Part shown: piece after piece, positions 51,089-60,026 of the stretch
Layout of the letters: each line of letters opens with the position of its first letter
How positions within the stretch are numbered: position 1 is the first letter of the stretch
Source of the DNA: Bhargavaea beijingensis
GTDB taxonomy: Bacteria; Bacillota; Bacilli; Bacillales_A; Planococcaceae
Direction of reading: 5' to 3'
NCBI RefSeq assembly: GCF_900101985.1
Contig: NZ_FNAR01000008.1
Location: 1-64,000, forward strand
DNA: 64,000 nt
Made by a program: the position numbers and the translations under genes
The notes under the pieces: model-generated
The model's database searches: none
Told to the model about the DNA's origin: nothing
The model's input: the letters and a program-made list of their open reading frames with translations, nothing else

Positions 51089-51610
51089 GTGTATCGTCTT
51101 TTTTTGCCGAATGAATATGTGAAGGACATTTTCCGTATGACACCGGAAAAACTGAAAAACAAAGGAATCCGGGGAGTCATCACCGACCTGGACAACACGC
51201 TTGTGGAGTGGGACCGGCCCGACGCGACCGCGGAAATCATCGAATGGATGAGGGACATGCGCGAAGCGGGCATCCATGTGACAATCGTGTCGAACAATAA
51301 CGAGGAACGAGTCAAGGCGTTTTCAGAACCGCTGGGCATTCCGTTTATCCACCGGGCACGCAAGCCGATGGGCAAAGCATTCCGCCAGGCGGTCCGCCAG
51401 ATGGGCATTCCGAAGGAACAGGTTGTCGTGATCGGCGACCAGCTGCTGACGGACATTTTTGGAGGGAACCGCAGCGGGCTGCATACTGTCCTTGTCGTTC
51501 CGGTCGCCAGTTCGGACGGATTGGCAACCCGGTTTAACCGGAAAGTCGAGCGCATGATCATGCGAAAGCTCGAACGCCAAGGTCTCATCGATTGGGAGGA
51601 AGTAAAGTGA
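51089..51610 (+). CDS. yqeG: HAD-type phosphatase YqeG
   Basis: This 173-residue protein has HAD motif I ITDLDNTLVEW, motif II VSNNNEERV, the motif III Lys in ARKPMGKAF and motif IV IGDQLLTDIFGGN. The family (YqeG, PGPP-like) dephosphorylates small phosphoesters such as phosphatidylglycerol phosphate in some species. The GTG at 51089 sits 8 bp after GGAG; GTG 51080 overlaps that site. It heads the conserved yqeG-to-yqeM operon. Confidence 0.93.
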   Translation: MYRLFLPNEYVKDIFRMTPEKLKNKGIRGVITDLDNTLVEWDRPDATAEIIEWMRDMREAGIHVTIVSNNNEERVKAFSEPLGIPFIHRARKPMGKAFRQAVRQMGIPKEQVVVIGDQLLTDIFGGNRSGLHTVLVVPVASSDGLATRFNRKVERMIMRKLERQGLIDWEEVK

Positions 51611-52707
51611 CCGAAGTAAAGACCTGTATCGGCTGCGGGGCTGTCCTGCAGACCGATGACGAAAAAGCGCCGGGTTATGCCCCGGCGGTGACACTGGAAA
51701 AGGAGATGCCGCTTTGCAGGCGCTGTTTCCGGCTCAGGAACTATAATGAACTGGAGCCTGTGCCACTTACGGATGACGATTTCCTGAAAATCCTGAATAC
51801 AATCGGCGCCAAGGATGCGCTTGTCGTCTACATCGTCGACATTTTCGACTTTAACGGAAGTTGGATTCCGGGGATGCACCGGTTTGCCGGTTCCAATCCC
51901 GTGCTTCTTGTCGGCAACAAAGCAGACCTGCTTCCGAAATCGGTAAAGGAAAACAAGCTCATCCATTGGATGACGTCCGAATCCAGGAAGCTCGGTCTGC
52001 AGCCGGAGGACATCCTGCTCGTGAGTGCCGATAAGGGAACGGGCATCGACTCTGCGATCCGCCGCGTCGAAGAGCTTCGCGCGGGACGGGATGTCTATGT
52101 GGTCGGCTGTACGAATGTCGGGAAGTCGACATTCATCAATCGGATCATCAAGCAGGTTGCAGGCGGTGACGATGTCATTACGACGTCCCATTTCCCGGGG
52201 ACTACATTGGATATGATCGATATCCCGCTGGATGACGGGCATTCCATGTATGACACGCCGGGCATCATCAATCATCATCAGATGGCACACCTCCTCGATG
52301 CAAAAGACCTTAAGGTGATCACCCCGAAAAAAGAGATCAAGCCGAAGGTCTTCCAGCTGAATGAGGAACAGACACTATTCCTCGGGGGGCTGGCGCGATT
52401 CGATTATCTGAAAGGCGGACGCACGGCGTTTACCGTGCATGTCTCGAATGCGCTTGACATCCACCGGACCAAGCTTGAAAAGGCGGACGACCTGTATGCC
52501 CGGCAGAAGGGCGGCCTGCTCACCCCGCCGTCCGAGGATACGGATGCATTCCCGGGGCTTGTGCGCCATGAATTTTCGATCAGGGAAGATAAGACGGATA
52601 TTGTCATTTCGGGCCTTGGCTGGATTACGGTCCAGCAGGCAGGAAAAGTCGTTGCAGTCCACGCGCCCGAAGGGGTCGCGGTTATGCTCCGGCCTTCCCT
52701 GATCTGA
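51607..52707 (+). CDS. yqeH: Circularly permuted GTPase YqeH
   Basis: This 366-residue protein has an N-terminal treble-clef zinc finger (CIGCG ... CRRC), then GTPase motifs in permuted order: NKAD (G4), SADKG (G5), GCTNVGKST (G1) and DTPG (G3), followed by a C-terminal domain. YqeH is needed for 30S subunit assembly. The GTG start overlaps the yqeG stop (GTGA), with GGAGGAAG upstream. Confidence 0.96.
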   Translation: MTEVKTCIGCGAVLQTDDEKAPGYAPAVTLEKEMPLCRRCFRLRNYNELEPVPLTDDDFLKILNTIGAKDALVVYIVDIFDFNGSWIPGMHRFAGSNPVLLVGNKADLLPKSVKENKLIHWMTSESRKLGLQPEDILLVSADKGTGIDSAIRRVEELRAGRDVYVVGCTNVGKSTFINRIIKQVAGGDDVITTSHFPGTTLDMIDIPLDDGHSMYDTPGIINHHQMAHLLDAKDLKVITPKKEIKPKVFQLNEEQTLFLGGLARFDYLKGGRTAFTVHVSNALDIHRTKLEKADDLYARQKGGLLTPPSEDTDAFPGLVRHEFSIREDKTDIVISGLGWITVQQAGKVVAVHAPEGVAVMLRPSLI

Positions 52708-52720
52708 GGGGGAAGATAAA

Positions 52721-53554
52721 ATGAAAAAATGGTATGCAGTCATCGGTGACCCGATTTCCCATTCAAAGTCGCCGGCGATGCATGAGGCGTGGTTTGCGGA
52801 AAATGACATCGATGCCGCTTATATCCCGATACATGTCCCGTCCGGAACGGTGGCCGGGGCTGTCGATGCATTGCGCCGGCTGGGTGCTTCCGGATGGAAT
52901 GTGACCATCCCCCACAAGCAGGCGATCATTCCTTACCTGGACGAAGTAGATCCGCTTGCCGCGGCGATGCAGGCGGTGAATACCGTCAAAGTGCTTCCGG
53001 ATGGGCGGTTGCTCGGGATGAACACGGATGGTCCCGGGTTTGTCCGGTCGCTCGAGGAGCGCATCGGCAGCTTCAGGAAAAAGGAACGGGTGCTGGTGAT
53101 CGGTGCCGGCGGCGCGGCAAATGGAATTGCACTTGCGATGAACCAGGCAGGCTACGGGAAAATCTCGGTATGCAACCGTACCGTTCAAAAGGCGGAGGCG
53201 CTCTGCGGCCGCATCGGCGGTGAGGCGCTCAGCCTGGAAGACGCAGCAGAGAAGCTGGACGAGTTCGGAGTCATCATCCAGACGACGCCGGTCGGCATGT
53301 CGACCGCGACAGGCGGCCTGCCAATCGCAATCGAACGCTTGGATCCGGGGGCTGTTGTTGCGGATATTGTCTACAGCCCCCTGCATACCGACTTCCTGAA
53401 AGCAGCAATGAAAAACGGAAATGAAATTGTGGATGGTCTCGGAATGTTCATCTGGCAAGGAGCGCTTGCCTTTCATGAATGGACAGGGCGGATGCCGGAC
53501 ACGCTTGGAACAAGACAACGGCTGATTGCAGAAATGGAGGAATCAACATGCTGA
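52721..53554 (+). CDS. aroE: Shikimate dehydrogenase
   Basis: This 277-residue enzyme reduces 3-dehydroshikimate with NADPH. The shikimate-binding DPISHSKSPAMH is at 8-19, the catalytic Lys lies in NVTIPHKQAIIP, and the nucleotide-binding loop is VIGAGGAANGIA. It starts 13 bp after yqeH and its end overlaps yqeI by 7 bp. Confidence 0.97.
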   Translation: MKKWYAVIGDPISHSKSPAMHEAWFAENDIDAAYIPIHVPSGTVAGAVDALRRLGASGWNVTIPHKQAIIPYLDEVDPLAAAMQAVNTVKVLPDGRLLGMNTDGPGFVRSLEERIGSFRKKERVLVIGAGGAANGIALAMNQAGYGKISVCNRTVQKAEALCGRIGGEALSLEDAAEKLDEFGVIIQTTPVGMSTATGGLPIAIERLDPGAVVADIVYSPLHTDFLKAAMKNGNEIVDGLGMFIWQGALAFHEWTGRMPDTLGTRQRLIAEMEESTC

Positions 53555-53844
53555 CCGGAAAACAAAAACGGTTCCTGAGAAGCGAGGCGCATCATCTGCA
53601 GCCCGTCTTCCAGGTGGGGAAACAGGGTGTCAATGATGAACTGATCAGCGGCATTTCCGAAGCATTGGAGAAACGCGAACTGATCAAGGTGGCCATTCTA
53701 CAAAATGCGCCAGAAGAAAAAGAGGACGTCGCACAAAGGCTCTCAGAAAGGACCCGCGCGGAGCTCGTGCAGGTGATCGGCAAGACAATCGTGCTTTACC
53801 GGGAGTCGAGGGACAACAAGCGCCTCGTGCTTCCGGGTGAGTGA
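53548..53844 (+). CDS. yqeI: CRM-domain RNA-binding protein YqeI (YhbY)
   Basis: This 98-residue protein is a single CRM domain: LTGKQKRFLRSEAHHLQP, VGKQGVNDELISGI and the late IGKTIVLYRES. YhbY proteins bind pre-50S ribosomal particles. The start ATG lies within the last codons of aroE, with GGAGGA upstream, and the stop overlaps nadD. Confidence 0.95.
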   Translation: MLTGKQKRFLRSEAHHLQPVFQVGKQGVNDELISGISEALEKRELIKVAILQNAPEEKEDVAQRLSERTRAELVQVIGKTIVLYRESRDNKRLVLPGE

Positions 53845-54415
53845 GCGGAAGAAAGTCGGGATATTGGGCGGAACGTTCAATCCGCCCCATATCGGCCATC
53901 TGATGATTGCTGAAGGCGTCCGTGACATCGCGGGCCTTGAGGAAATCCGTTTTATGCCGAACGCCATTCCTCCCCACAAAGTGAAGGAAGGCGATGCGGC
54001 CGCCTGGCAGCGGCTGGAGATGACCAGGCTTGCCGTACGCGAAAATCCGGATTTTACGGTTGAGCCGATCGAGGTGGATTCGGGAGGCGTTTCCTATACG
54101 TCCAGGACGATGGACCTTCTCCGTGAACGGGAGCCCGGGTCGGATTTCTCGTTCATCATCGGCGGTGACAGCATTGATCATCTGCATACCTGGTATGACA
54201 TCGATGCGCTCGTGGAAAAAGTGGAATTTATCGGTGTGCCCCGGCCGGGCAGCGGTGCGTCGGGCCGGTATCCGGTCAAAATGGTCGGCATCCCGCAGAT
54301 TGATTTGTCTTCGACCCTTTTGAGGGAAAAGCTGAAAGCGGGCCGTTCAGTCAAGTACTTGATTCCCGACCCGGTCATCCGCTTTATTCGCGAGGAGGGG
54401 TTGTATGGAGTCTGA
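53837..54415 (+). CDS. nadD: Nicotinate-nucleotide adenylyltransferase
   Basis: This 192-residue enzyme makes nicotinate adenine dinucleotide. The nucleotidyltransferase motif GGTFNPPHIGH is at about 10-20 and the second motif LSSTLLREKL near 160. It starts with GTG inside the yqeI stop region, so the genes are coupled. yqeK overlaps its 3' end by 11 bp. It could be one of the NAD genes relevant to NiaR but no operator is seen here. Confidence 0.96.
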   Translation: MSERKKVGILGGTFNPPHIGHLMIAEGVRDIAGLEEIRFMPNAIPPHKVKEGDAAAWQRLEMTRLAVRENPDFTVEPIEVDSGGVSYTSRTMDLLREREPGSDFSFIIGGDSIDHLHTWYDIDALVEKVEFIGVPRPGSGASGRYPVKMVGIPQIDLSSTLLREKLKAGRSVKYLIPDPVIRFIREEGLYGV

Positions 54416-54959
54416 ACAACTGAAAAACGAAGTGGGGCGGCGCCTTCCCTCAGGCAGATACCAACATGTTCTTAGAGTTACCGGAACAGCGATGATTCTT
54501 GCTGACCGTTTCGGGGAAGATAAAGAAAAAGCGGAGACTGCGGCGCTCCTTCATGACGTGGCCAAAGCCATGACAAAAGAGGAGCTGAAGCGGATCGTGG
54601 AATCAGAAGGGGATCCCGCCGGCGTACTCGGATTTCATCATGAATTGTGGCACGGACCAGCCGGGGCGGCCATCGCCCGTGAAGAATTCGGAATCCGGGA
54701 TGCCGATATCCTGGCAGCCGTCCGTTTCCACACGACGGGCCGGGCCGGCATGTCGTGCCTTGAAAAAATTATTTTTGTTGCGGACATGATTGAGCCGGGC
54801 AGGGCTTTTCCGGGGATCGAAGGACTGAGGGCTGAGGCGGAGCGGTCGCTTGACTCGGCGCTCGTTGCGTGCAGTGCCCACAATCTGCAGTACCTGGCCT
54901 CCGTCCGGACCGCCATTCATCCGGACACGCTCCGATGCTACAATGACAGTCTCTCGTAA
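54405..54959 (+). CDS. yqeK: HD-domain Ap4A hydrolase YqeK
   Basis: This 184-residue HD-superfamily hydrolase has H-HD-D residues in YQHVLRV, ALLHDVAKAM, HHELWHGPAGA and ADMIEPGR. YqeK symmetrically splits diadenosine tetraphosphate to two ADP. The ATG overlaps nadD. Confidence 0.95.
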   Translation: MESEQLKNEVGRRLPSGRYQHVLRVTGTAMILADRFGEDKEKAETAALLHDVAKAMTKEELKRIVESEGDPAGVLGFHHELWHGPAGAAIAREEFGIRDADILAAVRFHTTGRAGMSCLEKIIFVADMIEPGRAFPGIEGLRAEAERSLDSALVACSAHNLQYLASVRTAIHPDTLRCYNDSLS

Positions 54960-54978
54960 GGAAAGGGTGCTTGAACCG

Positions 54979-55326
54979 ATGACAAACCAGACATTGCTTA
55001 AAACGGTATACCATGCCGCAGACGATAAAAAAGCGGCCGATGTGGTCGTCCTGAACATGCAGGGCGTTTCGCTTCTTGCTGATTACTTCCTGATCTGCCA
55101 CGGAAATTCCGACCGGCAGGTGCAGTCGATCGCCCGTGAAATCAAGGACAAGGCCGAAGAAGCGGGCTTTGGCGTCAGACGCCTTGAGGGCTTCGACTCC
55201 GCGCGCTGGATCCTCGTCGATCTCGGCGATGTGGTCGCGCACATTTTCCATAAGGATGAGCGGGCTTATTACAACCTGGAACGACTATGGGGAGATGCGC
55301 CGGAATTGGAAATGGAAGGGCGATGA
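54979..55326 (+). CDS. rsfS: Ribosomal silencing factor RsfS
   Basis: This 115-residue protein matches RsfS over its whole length: ADYFLICHGNSDRQVQSI, GFDSARWILVDLGDVVAHIFHKDERAYYNLERLW (given here in part). It binds L14 and blocks subunit joining when nutrients fall. ATG 54979 fits the family N-terminus; the AAGGAAAGG site is about 12 bp upstream, slightly long. Confidence 0.95.
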   Translation: MTNQTLLKTVYHAADDKKAADVVVLNMQGVSLLADYFLICHGNSDRQVQSIAREIKDKAEEAGFGVRRLEGFDSARWILVDLGDVVAHIFHKDERAYYNLERLWGDAPELEMEGR

Positions 55327-56066
55327 ACGGGGAGTCCTACCGCGCATTCGCTTCGGTTTATGATCTCCTCATGGAGGACATCCCCTACGGCCGGTATGCC
55401 GAATGGGTACGTCATGCGGCAGGGGATGCAAGCGGGCTGAAGCTGCTGGATATCGGCTGCGGCACAGGGGTGCTGACAGAATGCTTTGCCCGTGAAGGCT
55501 TCAGGGTAACGGGGATTGACCTGTCCGGCGATATGCTCGCGGTCGCAAAAGAACGTTTTGAAGCGGCCGGCCTGGATGGGGCATTTTTTGAACAGCCGAT
55601 GCAGGAAATGGAAGGGCATTCCGGTTACGATCTGGCGGTGATTGCCATCGACTCTCTGAATTACGTGACAGATGACGAGGAAGTGTCCGCCGTCTTCAGG
55701 AACGTTTATGATGCCCTGAATCCGGGGGGGCGGCTGCTGTTTGACGTCCACTCCCCCTACAAGATGACCGAACTGTTCCTTGACGGGCCGTTCACTGCAG
55801 ACCTGGAAGAGGTATCATACATCTGGCATACGTATCCGGGAGAGGAGCCGCTATCCGTGGAATCGGAGATCAGCTTTTTCATCCGGCGGCCGGACGGGCT
55901 TTACATGCGTCAGGAGGAGTTCCACCTGCAACGGACGTTCACGCCGGATACTTATCTCCGTCTATTGATTGAGGCGGGATTTGACGTCTGTTCGGTCACT
56001 GCTGACTGGACCGGCAATCCGCCTGCAGAAAACAGTGAACGGATCTTTTTCTCCGCTGAAAAATGA
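55323..56066 (+). CDS. yqeM: SAM-dependent methyltransferase YqeM
   Basis: This 247-residue class I methyltransferase has motif I LLDIGCGTGVLTECFA near 40-55 and GIDLSGDMLAVA. Substrate unknown. It overlaps rsfS by ATGA and closes the yqeG operon. In Bacillus subtilis comER lies next on the other strand; it is missing here and comEA follows after 74 bp. Confidence 0.93.
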   Translation: MNGESYRAFASVYDLLMEDIPYGRYAEWVRHAAGDASGLKLLDIGCGTGVLTECFAREGFRVTGIDLSGDMLAVAKERFEAAGLDGAFFEQPMQEMEGHSGYDLAVIAIDSLNYVTDDEEVSAVFRNVYDALNPGGRLLFDVHSPYKMTELFLDGPFTADLEEVSYIWHTYPGEEPLSVESEISFFIRRPDGLYMRQEEFHLQRTFTPDTYLRLLIEAGFDVCSVTADWTGNPPAENSERIFFSAEK

Positions 56067-56140
56067 AGCTTTCCAAATAGTCGGATATCATGTATAGTAA
56101 AAGTGTCTCCATGATCCGCCATCCGGGAGGGAACGCTTTC

Positions 56141-56758
56141 TTGGAATGGCTGAAGATGAACTGGAGGAAGCTGATCCCCCCGATCGCAGCTTCCGTCCTG
56201 ATCCTGACGTTTATCCTGTATACGAAGAGCCATACCGCGGGTGTGCCCGCGGATTCATTCATACCAGTTTCTGACGGGTTGGACCCGATCAGTGCCGATG
56301 ACCGTGCGGATCCGTCCGCAGCGGTCATTTTTGTAGATGTAAAGGGAGCTGTGGAAAAGCCGGGTGTGTATAAGGCGGAGGAAGGGGACCGTGTGATCGA
56401 TGCTGTCGCCAGGGCCGGCGGTTTTCTTCGGGATGCGATGCCGGATGCGATCAACCATGCGGAACGCGTTCGGGATGAGATGGTCATCTACGTGCCGTAC
56501 ATCACAAACGAGGACGGCGGGGAGGACGGCGTCATCCCTCCGCCTGTCTACGGAGCGGATGAAGGCAAAGTGAATCTCAATACCGCCGAGGCGGAAGAAC
56601 TCATGACCCTTCCGGGAATCGGCCCTGCAAAAGCCGAAGCAATCATCGCCCACCGGACCGAGCACGGGCCGTTCGCCGAGCCGGCTGGCATGATGGAAGT
56701 GAGCGGGATCGGCGAAAAGACCTTCGCGGCACTTGAAGAGCTGGTCACCGCAAAATGA
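56141..56758 (+). CDS. comEA: Competence DNA receptor ComEA
   Basis: This 205-residue protein has one N-terminal membrane anchor (about 11-29), an SLBB-type domain (about 68-125, VDVKGAVEKPGVYKAEEGDRV) and two C-terminal helix-hairpin-helix motifs (VNLNTAEAEELMTLPGIGPAKAEAI and later SGIGEKTFAALEEL). It binds incoming double-stranded DNA at the cell surface. The start is TTG at 56141, with GGGAGG 10 bp upstream; ATG 56156 is possible. Confidence 0.94.
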   Translation: MEWLKMNWRKLIPPIAASVLILTFILYTKSHTAGVPADSFIPVSDGLDPISADDRADPSAAVIFVDVKGAVEKPGVYKAEEGDRVIDAVARAGGFLRDAMPDAINHAERVRDEMVIYVPYITNEDGGEDGVIPPPVYGADEGKVNLNTAEAEELMTLPGIGPAKAEAIIAHRTEHGPFAEPAGMMEVSGIGEKTFAALEELVTAK

Positions 56759-56827
56759 CATTGAATCCAGGCGCGCACACCGATAAACTGATGATAGTGA
56801 TTTGCAAAGTTACAGGAGGCGGACTTC

Positions 56828-57388
56828 ATGGAGCGGATTAGTTGGGATCAATTTTTCATGGCGCAAAGCCATTTGCTGGCACTTCGGAGTACCTGCACGA
56901 GACTGTCTGTCGGTGCGACGATTGTCCGCGACAACCGGATTGTCGCCGGCGGCTACAACGGGTCGATATCCGGAGGTGACCACTGCATCGACAAAGGGTG
57001 CTATGTCGTCGACGGTCATTGCATCAGGACTATCCATGCCGAGATGAACGCGCTTTTGCAGTGCGCAAAATACGGGGCACCGGTTGCGGGTGCCGAAATT
57101 TATGTCACCCATTTCCCGTGTCTTCAGTGTACGAAAGCCATCATTCAGGGCGGGATCTCCAAGATTGTCTATGCGTCGGATTATAAAAATAACGAGTATG
57201 CCCAGGAACTTCTCCGGCAGGCCGGTGTCCAGGTGCTTAAAGTTCCATTCGAGGAGCGTGAAGTCGATTTTCTCGCAGAAGAGAAGCTCGGGCTCTACGA
57301 AGAATTGCTGGTCAGGCTAAAGGAAGCCGGAGCACCCCAGGATGAACTTGAGGAATACGGCAGGAAGGTGAGCGCGTTATTCGGCTGA
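56828..57388 (+). CDS. comEB: ComE operon protein 2, dCMP deaminase
   Basis: This 186-residue zinc deaminase has the HAE catalytic motif (TIHAEMNALLQCA near 71) and PCLQC near 98, plus the upstream Cys/His residues of the dCMP deaminase family. Despite its place between comEA and comEC it is not required for DNA uptake in Bacillus subtilis. ATG 56828 has AGGAGG upstream. Confidence 0.95.
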   Translation: MERISWDQFFMAQSHLLALRSTCTRLSVGATIVRDNRIVAGGYNGSISGGDHCIDKGCYVVDGHCIRTIHAEMNALLQCAKYGAPVAGAEIYVTHFPCLQCTKAIIQGGISKIVYASDYKNNEYAQELLRQAGVQVLKVPFEEREVDFLAEEKLGLYEELLVRLKEAGAPQDELEEYGRKVSALFG

Positions 57389-57408
57389 GGCTGATTGAGA
57401 ATCCTATT

Positions 57409-59679
57409 ATGTATCTGGCGTTACCTGTACTTGCGGCAGCTGCCGCAAGTACAGTCTCCACTCTGTTTATGGCCCTGCTGCTTCCTTCCGTTGCGGCTGC
57501 AGCCGTGAAGAGGGAACCTCCGCCGGTCTGGATGGCAGTGATTGGCATTGCTGCTGCGTCATTTGCCTGGTTCAGCTCAGGTGAAAACCCGGATCCTTTT
57601 CTGTCCGTGCCCGAAGAAATTATCTGGACGGACAAGGTATCTGCATCCGGTGGCCTGCTGAGGGGATTTGCAGAAGATCCGTCAGGCAACAGATGGTATG
57701 TCAATTACCGGTTCCGCTCTGTAACAGAACGGGACCGGTTTTTTCGGGAGGGCATTGCCGGCCACCGGTTCCTCATCCGGGCAGAGAGGGAAGAACCGGA
57801 TCCTGCCGCCCATTCTTATGCTTTCGACATGGCTAAGTGGCTGCGATCGGAAGGGGCAGCAGGCATTTTGAAACTCCGGGATGCCGAGCCGGCGGGGGAG
57901 GCCCCCGGAATGGCCGCTGCGCTCAGAAGGTGGAGAGCGGCTCTCGGCAGCCATATCCGGGCGCACTTCCCGGAATCGGTCGCCGCGGAGGCGGAAGCGC
58001 TCGTCATCGGCGAGCGCTCAGCCACCGCGCCGGATGATGAGCGGGCCTACAAAAGACTCGGGATCACCCATCTGTTTGCCATTTCAGGGCTCCATGTCGG
58101 CATCCTGATTTATCTTCTTCGCGAGGTCCTGCTCAGAGTCGGTGTCAGGACCCATATCGTTAGGACGGGACTGATGCTTTTCCTGCCCGTCTATGCCATG
58201 CTTGCCGGCGGCGCACCGCCCGTCTGGCGGGCTGTCCTCATTTCGGTTATGCTGCTCGTTCCGGAATCCAAATCCGGGAAACGGAGGCTGGATCTCCTTC
58301 TTGCCGCCGGCATGATTTTGTTTTTGCTCGTCCACCCCCAATCCGTTTCTAAGCCCGGATTCCAGATGAGCTACCTTGCAGCGTTTGCGCTGATCCATTC
58401 TTCTGCCATTCTTTCAACAGCACGCAGCGGGCTTCATCAGGCATGGCTGGTCACGGTCATCTGCCAGGTGGCAGTCACCCCGGTGCTCCTCTTTCATTTC
58501 TTCGAGACATCCCTTTCTTCTTTTGTTGCCAATTTGCTGTTCGTCCCGCTTTTTTCGGTTCTCATCCTTCCTGCCAACCTGGTTTTGCTTGCGCTGTCTT
58601 TTATCCTGCCTCAAGCAGCCGGTTTATTGTTTACCGTATATGTGCCGCTCCGCGAAGCTCTGGCACGGTTTATTCTGGTGTGCGGGGAACTGCCGCTCAG
58701 TGTCTGGACACCGGGGAGGCCTGATTTGCCTTTACTTTTGTTGCTGATCACTGCTGTTTTCCTGTTCTTTTTGCTTTTGGAAAGACGAAAAGGACTGGCA
58801 GCTGGTACTGTTCTCGGTGTTGTATGCTGCATTGTCCATGCCGTCCCCTATACCGAACCATCGGTTCGTGTCACATTCATCGATGTTGGACAAGGCGATT
58901 CGGCATTGGTGGAACTTCCGTACAGGCGTGGCATTATCCTCATTGATACCGGCGGCAGGCTCTTGTTTGATGGGACGAAAGAGGAAGGAAGAGGCGGGTA
59001 CGGAGTCGGAGAACGGGTGGTCGTGCCATTTTTGAAAGGACGGGGAATCACAAAGGTGGACAAACTGATTTTGTCGCATCCGGATGCCGATCACGCAGAA
59101 GCGGCGGACGAGGTATTAAGGGAGATCCGGGCAGGAGAAATTCATATCGGTCCCGGGACTATCGGAAATGCGGGATATGCGGATGTAATGGAAACGGCCA
59201 AGGTAAAAGGCATCCCGGTAAAAGAGAGGGTTTCGGGGATGGGTTGGCAGGAGGGCGAGACGCTTTTCAGGTACTTAAGCCCGGCTGACACAGAATACCG
59301 GGGAAACAACGATTCGCTTGTGCTCCATATGGAACACGGAGAGCTGCGCGCGCTATTCACCGGTGACCTGGAGGAAGAAGGGGAAAAACGGGTCATCCGG
59401 GAATACGGAAACCTCTTTCCGGTGACGATTCTCAAGGCGGGCCACCATGGCAGCAAGACTTCCAGCAGTGCACCTTTCTTGGATGCGGCCAGCCCTTCGA
59501 TTACGATCTTCTCCGCCGGCCGGAATAACCGGTATGGCCATCCCCATCCGGACGTCACCGGGCGGCTCATGGAAGCGGGTCTGCCCGCCGTTTCCACTGC
59601 AGACTACGGGACGATGACGTATTCGTTCCGCATAGGGCAAAGCATGATGATCACCCATAGCCGGACAAATGGAGAATAA
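57409..59679 (+). CDS. comEC: DNA uptake channel protein ComEC
   Basis: This 756-residue protein has an N-terminal hydrophobic part, an OB-like domain (about 60-160), the competence membrane domain with many helices (about 190-450; AISGLHVGILIYLL) and a C-terminal metallo-beta-lactamase-type domain (VGQGDSALVEL, SHPDADHAEA, LKAGHHGSKTSSS) thought to degrade the non-transported strand. There is no good ribosome site before ATG 57409; the gene may depend on comEB translation 20 bp upstream. A perfect 30-bp palindrome lies at codons 6-16. Confidence 0.94.
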   Translation: MYLALPVLAAAAASTVSTLFMALLLPSVAAAAVKREPPPVWMAVIGIAAASFAWFSSGENPDPFLSVPEEIIWTDKVSASGGLLRGFAEDPSGNRWYVNYRFRSVTERDRFFREGIAGHRFLIRAEREEPDPAAHSYAFDMAKWLRSEGAAGILKLRDAEPAGEAPGMAAALRRWRAALGSHIRAHFPESVAAEAEALVIGERSATAPDDERAYKRLGITHLFAISGLHVGILIYLLREVLLRVGVRTHIVRTGLMLFLPVYAMLAGGAPPVWRAVLISVMLLVPESKSGKRRLDLLLAAGMILFLLVHPQSVSKPGFQMSYLAAFALIHSSAILSTARSGLHQAWLVTVICQVAVTPVLLFHFFETSLSSFVANLLFVPLFSVLILPANLVLLALSFILPQAAGLLFTVYVPLREALARFILVCGELPLSVWTPGRPDLPLLLLLITAVFLFFLLLERRKGLAAGTVLGVVCCIVHAVPYTEPSVRVTFIDVGQGDSALVELPYRRGIILIDTGGRLLFDGTKEEGRGGYGVGERVVVPFLKGRGITKVDKLILSHPDADHAEAADEVLREIRAGEIHIGPGTIGNAGYADVMETAKVKGIPVKERVSGMGWQEGETLFRYLSPADTEYRGNNDSLVLHMEHGELRALFTGDLEEEGEKRVIREYGNLFPVTILKAGHHGSKTSSSAPFLDAASPSITIFSAGRNNRYGHPHPDVTGRLMEAGLPAVSTADYGTMTYSFRIGQSMMITHSRTNGE
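57425..57454. repeat. Perfect 30-bp palindrome in the comEC start
   Basis: CTGTACTTGCGGCAG is followed at once by its exact reverse complement, with no spacer. In mRNA the arms would pair into a strong hairpin starting 16 nt after the comEC start codon. It is in frame and encodes a run of Ala in the hydrophobic N-terminus. Confidence 0.97.
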
Positions 59680-59683
59680 AAAA

Positions 59684-59711
59684 CGGAGGCTCCGGTTACC
59701 GGAAGCCTCCG
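59684..59711 (-). terminator. Terminator of yqzM
   Basis: CGGAGGCT and AGCCTCCG with inner CCGG pairing; the T-run is on the minus strand (59683-59678). It may also slow transcripts from comEC but has no T-run on the plus strand. Confidence 0.82.
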
Positions 59712-59717
59712 CCCTGA

Positions 59718-59852
59718 TCAGCGTGCAACGAGTTCAATAACTGTCGCAATGACGAAGATCAGTGAAAAGAATACAAAGGATACGATGAAGCCCACGCCCG
59801 AGTCGATGACGTCGTTGCGCTTCGTCTGCGGGTTCTGTTCAAATTCGTTCAT
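59718..59852 (-). CDS. yqzM: YqzM family small membrane protein
   Basis: This 44-residue protein begins MNEFEQNPQTKRNDVIDSGV and continues into one membrane helix (about 20-40) ending IELVAR. The N-terminal signature and the position between comEC and holA match YqzM of Bacillus subtilis. Function unknown. GGAGGGG precedes the ATG. Confidence 0.92.
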   Translation of the reverse strand: MNEFEQNPQTKRNDVIDSGVGFIVSFVFFSLIFVIATVIELVAR

Positions 59853-60026
59853 TGCTACCCCTCCTATGGTTCCCCCATATTATAAGGGATGATGCAGAAA
59901 AAAGCTATAACGCATGGGCCGAACCGTTTGCGAACCCAAGAGGTTCATGAAACGTTCACAAACGGCGGCACGGCCGGGCTTCATGTATAATGGATGAACA
60001 GGCTCAAGTGAAACGGAGTGTTCAAG

